A DNA stretch of 45,567 bases, from contig CACYGB010000006.1 in the NCBI GenBank assembly GCA_902773895.1, positions 1 through 45,567 of the forward strand, in the 5' to 3' direction. This DNA is from an uncultured Eubacteriales bacterium (lineage in GTDB: Bacteria > Bacillota > Clostridia > Christensenellales > Aristaeellaceae). Shown one piece after another: positions 37,486 to 45,316 of the stretch (positions within the stretch are counted from its first letter, which is position 1; every line of letters starts with the position of its first letter). The notes beneath the pieces are model-generated. The model saw only the letters and a list, made by a program, of their open reading frames with translations. It did not search any database and had not been told where the DNA came from. Position numbers and translations under genes: made by a program.

Positions 37486-39513
37486 ATGCCGTACACCATT
37501 GCGCGTTCCGCCGGCTATTGCGCCGGGGTGCGAAAGGCCATGGAAACCGCTTTTCAGGCGGCAAGGGAAGCGGCCGAACAAAACATCCCCTGTTATTCCC
37601 TGGGCGAACTGATCCACAATCCCGATGCGGTGGAGGAGCTCCGCCGGGCAGGGATCCAGCCCATTGACCGGGTGGAGGACGCCCGGGAAGGCGGCATGAT
37701 CCTGCTGCGCAGCCACGGGGTGGATCCCAAGACGGAGCAGGCCTGCCGGGACCGGGGCCTGATCGTGCGGGACTGCACCTGCGCTTTCGTCCACGCGCTG
37801 CACCAGGTGGTGTACAAAAGCGGGCAGGACGGCGTGCCGGTGATCCTGGTGGGCGAGCCCGATCATCCCGAGGTGCAGGGCACGGCGGGATGGTGCACGG
37901 GGCCGTGCTTCATCCTTCGTTCCGCGGCGGAGGCGGATGCCCTGCCGCCCATGACGGAAGCCCTGGCGGTGTCGCAGACCACGTTCCCGCCGGGCGAATG
38001 GCAGGCTATCGTGGATTGCCTGCTGCAAAGGATCCCGGCCCTGAAAGTCCATTGTACCATTTGTTCCGCCACCCAGAAGCGCCAGGCGGAAGCCGTGGCC
38101 CTGGCGGCCCAGGTGGACGCGATGGTGGTGGTGGGCGGCAGAAACAGCGCCAACACCAGAAAATTGTTCCAGGCATGCCGGGCCATATGCCCGCGCACCA
38201 TCATGGTGGAACGTGCCGGGGAAATTCCCCCGCACTTTGCAAATATCCACACCGAACACATAGGAATAGCCGCCGGTGCGTCTACGCCGGATTGGTCATT
38301 TAAGGAGGTTGTCACACACATGAACGACATGGAAAACATCGACCAGGAACTGAACCAGGAACCCGCTGTCAATGCCGCGGAGCAGGAAGCCAATGATAAT
38401 CAGGCCCTGACTATGGAAGACATTGAAAAGACCGTGGTTCGCATTCGCACCGGCCAGACCGTTACCGGCACTGTGGTGCAGATCACCGATGACGAAGTAT
38501 GCGTCAACATCGGCTATAAGTCCGATGGGCTGATCAAAAAGGCAGACATGGTGGAAAAGGACGTGAAGCTCGGCGACGAAATCGAGGTCGAGGTCGTCAA
38601 AGTGAACGATGGCGAAGGCAACGTCCTGCTGTCCCAGCGCAATATCGTGAACCGGAAAGCCTGGGAAGCCCTGATGGCCAAGTACGAAGCCGGCGAATAC
38701 ATCGACGCCGTGGGCAAGGAAGCCGTGAAGGGCGGCCTGCTGGCCACCGTGGAAGGCGGCGTGCGCGCGTTCGTGCCCGCGTCCCAGCTGGCCCAGCGTT
38801 ATGTGGAAAAGATCGGCCAGTTCGTGGGCCAGGAAATGAAGCTCAAGATCATCGACGTGGATCAGCAGAAGAAGCGCATCGTGGCCAGCCGCAAGCAGGT
38901 CATCGAAGAAGAAAACGCCGCCAAGAAGGCTGCCGCGTGGGAGAAGCTGGAAGAGGGCGCTGTGGTGAAGGGCATCGTGCGCCGCTTTGCCGATTTCGGC
39001 GCGTTTGTGGATCTGGGCGGCGTGGACGGCCTGATCCATATCACCGACCTGGCCTGGAACCGGGTGAATCATCCCAGCGATGTGCTGAGCATCAACCAGG
39101 AAGTGGAAGTCAAGATCCTGTCCCTGGACCGCGAACGGGAACGCATCCAGCTGGGTTACAAGCAGCTGCAGCCCAAGCCCTGGGACAACATCGAAGAAAA
39201 GTACCCCGTGGGCACCATTCTGGAGCGCAACGTGGTTCGCATCCGTCCCTTCGGCGCCTTCGTCGAACTGGAGCCCGGCGTGGACGGCCTGGTGCACATT
39301 TCCCAGTGCGCGCTGACCCGCATTGCCAAGGTGGAAGACGTGCTGACCGTGGGCCAGCCCGTGCGCGTGAAGGTGCTGGCTGTGGATCCTGAAGCCAAGC
39401 GCATCAGCCTGAGCATTCGCGAAGCCCTGGCGGACGAAGCCATGACCAATGACGACGCCATGGAAATCCCCGGCGAAGATGCCCCTGCGGAAGAAGCGCC
39501 CGCGGAAGAATAA
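37486..39513 (+). CDS. IspH (HMBPP reductase)-ribosomal protein S1 fusion
   Basis: 675 residues. Residues 1-278 are IspH: cluster Cys at C12 (GYCAGVRKAM), C99 (DCTCA) and C193 (CTICSATQKRQ), with HPEVQGTAGW carrying the proton-donor Glu. It reduces HMBPP to IPP and DMAPP in the MEP isoprenoid pathway. From 279 on follow four S1 RNA-binding domains (first at GQTVTGTVVQITDDEV, last at RIRPFGAFVELEPGVDG) and an acidic tail. Such fusions are known in Clostridia. ATG 37486 is the start of IspH similarity; the longer open frame to 37165 overlaps the preceding gene and terminator. A strong internal ribosome site at the junction may also yield free S1. Confidence 0.95.
   Translation: MPYTIARSAGYCAGVRKAMETAFQAAREAAEQNIPCYSLGELIHNPDAVEELRRAGIQPIDRVEDAREGGMILLRSHGVDPKTEQACRDRGLIVRDCTCAFVHALHQVVYKSGQDGVPVILVGEPDHPEVQGTAGWCTGPCFILRSAAEADALPPMTEALAVSQTTFPPGEWQAIVDCLLQRIPALKVHCTICSATQKRQAEAVALAAQVDAMVVVGGRNSANTRKLFQACRAICPRTIMVERAGEIPPHFANIHTEHIGIAAGASTPDWSFKEVVTHMNDMENIDQELNQEPAVNAAEQEANDNQALTMEDIEKTVVRIRTGQTVTGTVVQITDDEVCVNIGYKSDGLIKKADMVEKDVKLGDEIEVEVVKVNDGEGNVLLSQRNIVNRKAWEALMAKYEAGEYIDAVGKEAVKGGLLATVEGGVRAFVPASQLAQRYVEKIGQFVGQEMKLKIIDVDQQKKRIVASRKQVIEEENAAKKAAAWEKLEEGAVVKGIVRRFADFGAFVDLGGVDGLIHITDLAWNRVNHPSDVLSINQEVEVKILSLDRERERIQLGYKQLQPKPWDNIEEKYPVGTILERNVVRIRPFGAFVELEPGVDGLVHISQCALTRIAKVEDVLTVGQPVRVKVLAVDPEAKRISLSIREALADEAMTNDDAMEIPGEDAPAEEAPAEE
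38302..38322 (+). promoter_or_regulatory. Internal ribosome-binding site at the IspH/S1 junction
   Basis: AAGGAGG (38302-38308) is followed after 11 nt by in-frame ATG 38320 (MNDMENID), exactly at the start of the S1 part. It is a full-consensus site inside a coding frame, so independent translation of a 397-residue S1 protein is plausible. Confidence 0.7.
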
Positions 39514-39596
39514 GCATTTGCTGAAGTACAAAGGAAGCAGAGAACCAATGCCTGTTTTGTGCTTTGGCCAATCGAATAACAGGACATAAACAGGCG

Positions 39597-39638
39597 GAGG
39601 GCGTCTTGCCGGTGCGATATCATCGGCAGGGCACCCTC
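39597..39638 (+). terminator. Imperfect hairpin after the IspH-S1 gene
   Basis: GAGGG/CCCTC and TGCCG/CGGCA stems enclose an internal loop and 12-nt loop, with only a short pyrimidine tail. It is a weak terminator candidate. The remaining gap 39514-39745 holds no gene I recognise. Confidence 0.5.
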
Positions 39639-39745
39639 TTCCTGCATCATCGCGATGATCCCGGCGAAATCATGGCCGCTTTCCCGTCCAAACGCCGGTA
39701 GTTTGCCGCCGTACCGAACCGACAGACACGAAAAGAGGCGTCTTT

Positions 39746-40258
39746 ATGAAAAAAACGGCATTGCTGGTATGCTGCGTCATTCTCCTTCTTGTCTCTGCCG
39801 TCGCCGCCGCAGACAGCACCTGGACCTGCACCTCCTGCGGCCAGACGGGCAATACAAACAACTACTGCCCCTACTGCGGCAGCAAAAGGCCGTCCGGAAC
39901 ATGGAATTGCCAGATCTGCGGGAAGAAGGGAAATACGGGGAACTACTGCGTTAACTGCGGCTCTCAAAAATACGCAACAGCCAGTACGGAAGTTTATGGG
40001 CTGGCGATCCAGAAGCTCGCGGTCAACGCGGGCCCCGGAACCAAAAGGTACTTTAAGGAGCTGGGCACCTATAACCTTGCCGGCCAGTACATCCAGATCC
40101 TGGCAAAGGCATGGGACCCGAACAACGATATCTGGTGGGTCAAGGTGGTCCTGCCCGACCGGGACGGCACCACGGGCTGGACGGGGTACAAACGGTTTGA
40201 TCCCGACAGCTTCAATCTGGATGATGTTCCCACGGAATACTGGGAATACAAGAAGTAA
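39746..40258 (+). CDS. Exported protein with two zinc ribbons and an SH3-like domain
   Basis: 170 residues: signal peptide (1-22), two tandem CxxC...CxxC zinc ribbons (C28/C31/C41/C44 and C55/C58/C68/C71) that look like an internal duplication (TCTSCGQTGNTNNYCPYCGS and NCQICGKKGNTGNYCVNCGS), then an SH3-like domain (about 86-155) with VNAGPGTKRYF. Zinc ribbons are mostly cytoplasmic, so an exported pair is unusual. The SH3 part suggests wall or surface binding. Function unknown. AAGAGG lies upstream of ATG 39746. It is flanked by terminators and so is probably monocistronic. Confidence 0.8.
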   Translation: MKKTALLVCCVILLLVSAVAAADSTWTCTSCGQTGNTNNYCPYCGSKRPSGTWNCQICGKKGNTGNYCVNCGSQKYATASTEVYGLAIQKLAVNAGPGTKRYFKELGTYNLAGQYIQILAKAWDPNNDIWWVKVVLPDRDGTTGWTGYKRFDPDSFNLDDVPTEYWEYKK

Positions 40259-40357
40259 CCCGCTCTGTTGACGGAGATCCGTAATGGACCGGGATCCCAT
40301 CCTCGGATCCTGATTCGCAAATCCCATCGGGAAGAGATTCCCTGCATGAATCAAAAG

Positions 40358-40391
40358 CTGCCGTGCTCCTGTTGGAGCACGGCAGTTTTTT
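40358..40391. terminator. Terminator between the zinc-ribbon gene and nagA
   Basis: Perfect 12-bp arms CTGCCGTGCTCC and GGAGCACGGCAG with loop TGTT, then T6 on the plus strand and T4 on the minus strand, so it may serve both converging genes. Bases 40392-40507 hold nothing else recognised. Confidence 0.92.
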
Positions 40392-40507
40392 CTGATTTTT
40401 CCCTGTTCTCCTGGCGATGGCGCCGGGAGGGACGGCGGAAAGGGAGAAACGATCATCCTTCTTGCCGGCTTCGCGGCGTGCTATCCCTCGCTGGACGCGT
40501 GTACTCC

Positions 40508-41650
40508 TCAGTTGCCCCGGATATACTTGGTTTCTCCGTGGGAGATGGTGCGCAGGATCTGGCAGTCCCGGTCCATCAGCACGATGTCCGCGTCCTTGCC
40601 GGCGGCCAGGGAGCCTTTGCGTTTTTCCATGCCGATGGAGCAGGCCACGTTCAGGGACGCGCAGCGCACGGCGGCGTACATGGGCAGATGGCCCCAGTCC
40701 CGCAGGTTTTTGACGCCCTGATTCAGGTGCAGCACGCTGCCGGCAATGGTGCCGTCCGGTAGCCGGGCTTCCTTTCCTTTCAGGATCACGATGGTGCCGT
40801 CTTCCTCATATTCTCCGTCCGGAAGCCCGATGTGCCGCCCGGTGTCGGTGATCAGGATCAGGTGATCGCCCTTGGCGCGGATGATCAGGGGGAACAGGCC
40901 CTTGTCCACGTGGAAGGTGTCGGCGATCAACTCGGTATAAACGTCCGCCGTCAGGGCCGCGCCGGCCACGCCGGGCTCCCGATGATGCAGGGGAGACATG
41001 GCGTTGAACAGATGGGTGACCCGGGTGACGCCCAGGCCCACGGCCTCCATGGCCTGTTCAAAGGTGGCGTTGGTATGGCCCATGGACAGGGCAATATCGG
41101 TTTTTTCCTTCAGGGTGCGGATGAATTCAGCCCCGCCGGGCAGTTCCGGCGCGAAGGTGAGCACCCGGATCACATCGGCGTAGGGCAGGATCTTGCCCGC
41201 GTCCAGCGGCTGGATGTACTTTTCGTTCATGGCGCCTTTTTTCGAGGGATTGATGAAAGGACCTTCGCTGTGGCAGCCCAGGATCTCGGCGCCGGGAAAT
41301 GCGGCGCTGCTGCTTTCACCCATCAGGGCGCGGGTCTGCTCAAAGGTTTTTTGCAGCACAGGCCAGGCGTTGGCCCCTGCGGTGGGCAGGAAAGCGGTAA
41401 CGCCGTCCTGCAGAAGGCCGTGGGCGATGCTGCACAGCGCTTCCCGTGTAGCGTCGGTGGCTTCGTGGCCGGTGTAGCCGTGGATATGGGTGTCGATCAG
41501 GCCGGGGGACACGTAGGCGCCGCCGGCGTCAATGACCTCGTCGGCCTGGGCTTCCCGGGTGATCCCGATGATTTTTTCGTCATAGAGCAGGGCGCAGTCC
41601 CGGACTTCCCGGTCCGGCAGCAGAATGATTCCGTTGACGATGGCTTTCAT
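40508..41650 (-). CDS. nagA: N-acetylglucosamine-6-phosphate deacetylase
   Basis: 380 residues of the amidohydrolase superfamily: HxH at H55/H57 (DTHIHGY), CHSEGPFINP with the metal Glu, MGHTNATFEQA, THLFNAMSPLHHREPG, and the catalytic Asp in ILITDTGRH. It removes acetate from GlcNAc-6-phosphate, in the cytoplasm. AAGGAG lies about 11 nt before ATG 41650, 17 bp after the ROK kinase stop, so kinase and deacetylase are one transcript. With NagZ and AnmK elsewhere in the window it fits amino-sugar recycling. No nagB is seen here. Confidence 0.94.
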   Translation of the reverse strand: MKAIVNGIILLPDREVRDCALLYDEKIIGITREAQADEVIDAGGAYVSPGLIDTHIHGYTGHEATDATREALCSIAHGLLQDGVTAFLPTAGANAWPVLQKTFEQTRALMGESSSAAFPGAEILGCHSEGPFINPSKKGAMNEKYIQPLDAGKILPYADVIRVLTFAPELPGGAEFIRTLKEKTDIALSMGHTNATFEQAMEAVGLGVTRVTHLFNAMSPLHHREPGVAGAALTADVYTELIADTFHVDKGLFPLIIRAKGDHLILITDTGRHIGLPDGEYEEDGTIVILKGKEARLPDGTIAGSVLHLNQGVKNLRDWGHLPMYAAVRCASLNVACSIGMEKRKGSLAAGKDADIVLMDRDCQILRTISHGETKYIRGN

Positions 41651-41667
41651 GATCCATACACTCCTTG

Positions 41668-42609
41668 TTATTGCAGCATGGCCGCGCCGATCACGCCTGC
41701 TTCGCTGCCCAGCTGGGCCAGCACGATGGAGGGCAGGGTGCGGGGGTCAAGACGATCGGTGGTGGGGATGCGCGGAAGAACGGCATCCAGCAGGAAAGCG
41801 CCGGCACGGCTGACGCCGCCGCCCAGCACGATGATTTCGGGGTCCAGGAAGTTGATGATGTTGTCAATGGTCAGCGCCAGGGCGTCCGCAAAGGCGGACA
41901 CGGCGCGCAGGGCAGGCGCGTCCCCCTCCTTGGCGGCGTCCATCACCATCCGGGCGGTGATGCCCTCGATGTCGCCGCCTGCTTTTTCCAGGATCAGGCT
42001 GTCGGGATGCGCCCAGCAGGCCTGCTTTCCCCGCAGGGCCAGGGCCGTGGCGGAGCAGTAACGCTCCACGCAGCCGTTCCGCCCGCAGGCGCAGGGAACG
42101 CCGTTGGGGTACAGCACCATATGGCCGATTTCGCCGCCCTGGCGGAACGCGCCGTTCCAGGGCCTGCCGTTGAGGATGATGCCGCTGCCTACGCCGGTGC
42201 CCAGCGTCAGCATCACGCAGCTGCCGGCCCCCTTCGCCGCGCCGCAGACGGTTTCCGCCAGGGCGGCGACGGTGGCGTCGTTTTCCAGAAAAACGGGCAC
42301 GGAAAAATAGCGCTGCATTTCGCTGCGCAGGGGCACGCCGTGCCAGGGAATGTTGCTGCAGCCGATCACCGTACCCTGCACGGGGTCCACCGCGCCGGGA
42401 ACGCCGATGCCGATGGAACGCAGCGCGGTTTCGGGCAGCTGCGCCTTTTGCAGCGTTTCCCGGACACAGGCGGCCATTTCCCGCACCACGTCCTGATAGG
42501 GGCGCTGGCTGCGGGTGGGTACGCAGACCTGGGAAAGCAGCGCGCCTTCCTCGCTGACCGCGCCGACGGCGATGTTGGTTCCGCCCAGATCAATACCGAT
42601 GGAAACCAT
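41668..42609 (-). CDS. ROK-family sugar kinase
   Basis: 313 residues: N-terminal ATP loop IGIDLGGTNIAVG, catalytic Asp in FLENDATVAALAE (D111), the GGEIGH motif with H163, and the zinc motif CACGRNGC (C173, C175, C180). No helix-turn-helix, so a kinase rather than a repressor. Because it is co-transcribed with nagA, N-acetylglucosamine or N-acetylmannosamine are likely substrates, with glucose or fructose as alternatives. ATG 42609 has GAGG upstream and begins at the family start. A longer frame to 42669 covers its promoter. Confidence 0.88.
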   Translation of the reverse strand: MVSIGIDLGGTNIAVGAVSEEGALLSQVCVPTRSQRPYQDVVREMAACVRETLQKAQLPETALRSIGIGVPGAVDPVQGTVIGCSNIPWHGVPLRSEMQRYFSVPVFLENDATVAALAETVCGAAKGAGSCVMLTLGTGVGSGIILNGRPWNGAFRQGGEIGHMVLYPNGVPCACGRNGCVERYCSATALALRGKQACWAHPDSLILEKAGGDIEGITARMVMDAAKEGDAPALRAVSAFADALALTIDNIINFLDPEIIVLGGGVSRAGAFLLDAVLPRIPTTDRLDPRTLPSIVLAQLGSEAGVIGAAMLQ

Positions 42610-42640
42610 GGCTCCGCCTCTTTTCATAGCACTTTTTTTG

Positions 42641-42669
42641 ATTATACCGCTTTGCCACCGCAATTTCAA
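42641..42669 (-). promoter_or_regulatory. Sigma-A promoter of the ROK kinase-nagA operon
   Basis: TTGAAA (42669-42664), a 17-bp spacer and consensus TATAAT (42646-42641). Confidence 0.9.
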
Positions 42670-42687
42670 GCACGCAAACGGCGTATC

Positions 42688-43761
42688 TCAAAGGGAAAAG
42701 ACCCAGCCGGCCAGGGGCGACAAAACGATCATGACCAGGGAAAAGCACAGGGAATTGACGGAAATCAGCGTGGCGCGCCTTGCCGGCGGCACCAGGCGGT
42801 TCAGCGCCACGTCGGTTCGGATCTGGATCAGATCGTCCGCAAAGGCGGCGGTAAAGCCGCCCAAAGCCATGATCCACGGAGCGCCGGAAAAGGCTGCCGC
42901 CACGCCTGCGGCCACCAGCGCCAGGCACAGCGGAAACAGTGTTTTCAGGCGGCTGGCTTTTTCGCTGACACGCGCGCCCAGTACGCCGCCCATGGACATG
43001 AAAAACAGCAGCGGCCCCAGCAGCCAGTCCGCCGCACCGCGCATGGGTAGCCGGGCCTGCAGGAAAAACAACAGCAGGGTATCCGCCGCGCCCACCAGCG
43101 CGTTGCGGAAGATCAGGGTGAGGACGGCGGCGTTTCCGCACAGGAAAGCGGCGCTTTCCCGCAGGCACGCGGCTATTTTCTCTTTTATGGAGCCGCCCCT
43201 TTCCCGCACGACAGCGTTTTCCCGCACCGTGAAAATGAGCAGGCACTGGACCGCGTGCAGCCCTACGCTGAGCAGCTGGCTGGCGGTGTTGCCCAGGATG
43301 ACGGCCAGGCCGGCGGCCAGGGTGGCAGCACCGTTGGCCAGGCGGTAGATCACGGACTGCCGGGCGGCATAGCGGTCATACCGGTCCGCCTGCCCCTGCT
43401 CCAGCATCAGGTCGTAGGCCAGGGCGCTGTCCGCGCCGGAAGCGAAATTGTAGCTCAGGGCGCTGAAGGCGATGGAAACGCACACGCCGGGAAAGGTGAT
43501 CCAAAACGCCCGGATCAGGGCGGACAGGATGCTCATCAGGCAGGAGAGGATCAGGCTCGTCCGCCTGCCGGCTGTGTCGGCAAAAACGCCGGAGGGGATC
43601 TCCGCCGTGATGCTGACCAGGTGAAACACCGTTTCTGCGATACCGATCTGAACCAGGCTGAATCCCTGGGCATACAGCAGCAGCACCCAGGCCGCGCCGG
43701 CGATGGACAGGTTGCCCAGGGCATTGAACCAGTACAGTTTTCGAATTTCTTTTTGAAGCAT
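42688..43761 (-). CDS. MFS transporter, probable drug exporter
   Basis: 357 residues, short for MFS (usually ~400). About eleven membrane helices are visible, with the loop GVFADTAGRRTS after TM2 matching the MFS signature G-x-x-x-D-x-x-G-R-R. The protein ends right after a helix (MIVLSPLAGWVFSL), and in-frame sequence beyond the stop is not hydrophobic, so a last helix may be missing. The leader peptide and attenuator in front are of the kind that induces antibiotic-resistance genes, pointing to export of a translation inhibitor. An amino-sugar carrier is an alternative given nagA nearby. AAAGGAG, part of the attenuator hairpin, precedes ATG 43761. Confidence 0.8.
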   Translation of the reverse strand: MLQKEIRKLYWFNALGNLSIAGAAWVLLLYAQGFSLVQIGIAETVFHLVSITAEIPSGVFADTAGRRTSLILSCLMSILSALIRAFWITFPGVCVSIAFSALSYNFASGADSALAYDLMLEQGQADRYDRYAARQSVIYRLANGAATLAAGLAVILGNTASQLLSVGLHAVQCLLIFTVRENAVVRERGGSIKEKIAACLRESAAFLCGNAAVLTLIFRNALVGAADTLLLFFLQARLPMRGAADWLLGPLLFFMSMGGVLGARVSEKASRLKTLFPLCLALVAAGVAAAFSGAPWIMALGGFTAAFADDLIQIRTDVALNRLVPPARRATLISVNSLCFSLVMIVLSPLAGWVFSL

Positions 43762-43763
43762 AA

Positions 43764-43803
43764 CAAAAAACTCCTTTCAGACAGGGAAAAATCTGAAGGA
43801 GTT
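43764..43803 (-). terminator. Attenuator hairpin masking the MFS ribosome site
   Basis: On the minus strand AACTCCTTCAGA (43803-43792) pairs with TCTGAAAGGAGTT (43781-43769, one bulge) and is followed by a T-run. The 3' arm contains the AAAGGAG site of the MFS gene, so this can be both a terminator and a translation block. Confidence 0.85.
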
Positions 43804-43831
43804 GTGCGCAAATGATGATGATGGTAAGCGA

Positions 43832-43918
43832 TTATTGCTTCCCTAAGGGCGCACGACTCCCCGGGAAGCACAAATCATCGCCGTTCATCAGGTGCAGGTT
43901 CACGGTTTTCCAGTGCAT
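43832..43918 (-). CDS. 28-residue leader peptide upstream of the MFS gene
   Basis: A short gene starting at ATG 43918 behind a strong GGAAAGGAGGG site and ending at TAA 43832. The peptide begins MHWKTVNLHLMNG and ends CFPGSRAPLGKQ. Its 3' half can form TGCTTCCC/GGGAAGCA, and its codons 20-24 carry GGAGTCGTGCGC (43860-43849). That segment is complementary at 11 of 12 positions to GCGCACAACTCC (43809-43798), which overlaps the 5' arm of the downstream terminator. Ribosome position on this gene could therefore switch the structure. It is too short for standard gene finders. Function as leader is inference. Confidence 0.75.
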   Translation of the reverse strand: MHWKTVNLHLMNGDDLCFPGSRAPLGKQ

Positions 43919-43951
43919 CGGTACGCCCTCCTTTCCGCTTTGTTCTGCGTC

Positions 43952-43980
43952 AGTATACAGGAATACGCGCTGTTTGTCAA
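43952..43980 (-). promoter_or_regulatory. Sigma-A promoter of the leader peptide-MFS transcript
   Basis: Consensus TTGACA (43980-43975), a 17-bp spacer and TATACT (43957-43952), 4 bp beyond the anmK stop. Leader from the start (~43945) to the MFS gene is about 185 nt. Confidence 0.9.
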
Positions 43981-43984
43981 TGCG

Positions 43985-45166
43985 TCACAGGCTGATTTTG
44001 CCCATCACCACCGGATGGCGCGCGCCGGTGACGGACGGCACGTTGTTGCACAGGCCGTGCACACATTCGTTGGCCAGAATGGCAAAGGCCACCGCTTCCT
44101 TGGCCTCGCTGTCAAAGCCCAGATCCTCGTTGATGAGCACGGGCATATGCAGCGTCCGGCGCAGATCCCGCAGCAGCGTGGGGTTCCGGCTGCCGCCGCC
44201 GCCCACCACCAGGTAATCGGGCACGGAGGAGCAGAACTGCTCCACGGCAACCCGGATGCATTCGGCGGTGAACCGGGTGGCGGTGGCCAGGACGTCCAGG
44301 TCCTTTACGCCGAATTCCCGGGCTTTGTCCATCAGGGCGTCCACAAACGCTTCGCCGTAGTATTCCCGGCCAGTGGTCTTGGGCGGCCTGACTTGCAGAT
44401 AGGGATCCTGCAGCAACCATTGCAGCAGCGCTGCGTGGCACTGCCCCTGGGCCGCCAGACGGCCGCCGTCGTCGTAGCGCAGCTTGCCGCCTGTGATGCG
44501 GCTGACCACCTGATCCATCACCATGTTGCCGGGGCCGGTGTCGAAGGCGAAGGTGTCCTCCGGCGTGCCGCCCTTGGGCAGCACCGTCAGGTTGCCGATG
44601 CCGCCGATGTTTTGGAGCCCCACAGTCTGGTCCTGCCGGCGGTAGAGCAGGTATTCGGCATAGGGAACCAGCGGGGCCGCCTGGCCGCCGGCGGCCATAT
44701 CCCGCACCCGGAAATCGCTGACCACGGGGCAGCCCAGCCCCTCGCAGAGGACGGAGGCTTCACCCAACTGCAGCGTACCCCGGACCATGCGGCCGGCGTA
44801 GGGCTCTTCCACGGGAATGTGGTACAGGGTCTGGCCGTGGCTGCCGGCCAGATCCACCTGGGCAGGGTCGACGCCCGCCTGGCGGCACACCGCCTGGCAC
44901 GCCTCCAGGGCTAGCTGCCCCAGCAGGAAATGAAACAGGCACAGGTCATGGCTGCCGCCCTGCTTTCCTTCCGCCAGACGCAGGATCTCGGACCGCACTT
45001 CCTCGGAATAGGGCAGGGAAACAAAGCCTTTTTGCTGCACCCGCGTGCCGATGCCGCTGCCCGTGATTTCCACCAGGGCGGCGTCCATGCCGTCGGCGGA
45101 TGTGCCGCTCATCAGCCCGATCACCAGCAGGGAAGGCTTGTCCCATAATTTTTGCAGAGGATGCAT
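43985..45166 (-). CDS. anmK: Anhydro-N-acetylmuramic acid kinase
   Basis: 393 residues of the AnmK family (ASKHA fold): N-terminal IGLMSGTSADGMDAAL, GSHGQTLYHIP, IGGIGNLT, FDTGPGNMVMD and the late YLVVGGGGSRNP. It opens and phosphorylates 1,6-anhydro-MurNAc to MurNAc-6-phosphate in wall recycling. ATG 45166 is used because GAGGTGAGGAG precedes it; GTG 45175 lies within that site. It is monocistronic from its own promoter, with no clear terminator before the MFS promoter. MurQ, the next enzyme, is not in the window. Confidence 0.94.
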   Translation of the reverse strand: MHPLQKLWDKPSLLVIGLMSGTSADGMDAALVEITGSGIGTRVQQKGFVSLPYSEEVRSEILRLAEGKQGGSHDLCLFHFLLGQLALEACQAVCRQAGVDPAQVDLAGSHGQTLYHIPVEEPYAGRMVRGTLQLGEASVLCEGLGCPVVSDFRVRDMAAGGQAAPLVPYAEYLLYRRQDQTVGLQNIGGIGNLTVLPKGGTPEDTFAFDTGPGNMVMDQVVSRITGGKLRYDDGGRLAAQGQCHAALLQWLLQDPYLQVRPPKTTGREYYGEAFVDALMDKAREFGVKDLDVLATATRFTAECIRVAVEQFCSSVPDYLVVGGGGSRNPTLLRDLRRTLHMPVLINEDLGFDSEAKEAVAFAILANECVHGLCNNVPSVTGARHPVVMGKISL

Positions 45167-45189
45167 GCTCCTCACCTCTTTTTTTCTTC

Positions 45190-45218
45190 ATCATATCACA
45201 GGCGGCTGATTCTTTCAA
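45190..45218 (-). promoter_or_regulatory. Promoter of anmK
   Basis: TTGAAA (45218-45213), a 17-bp spacer and TATGAT (45195-45190). Confidence 0.83.
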
Positions 45219-45316
45219 GCGCTTCCTTTGAGCGGGCACACCTTTGACAGAAAGAAAAATGTTTGGATTAATAATCTAAAAGGAAAAAACGATAAGGATG
45301 ATCAAAAGACGGGGGT

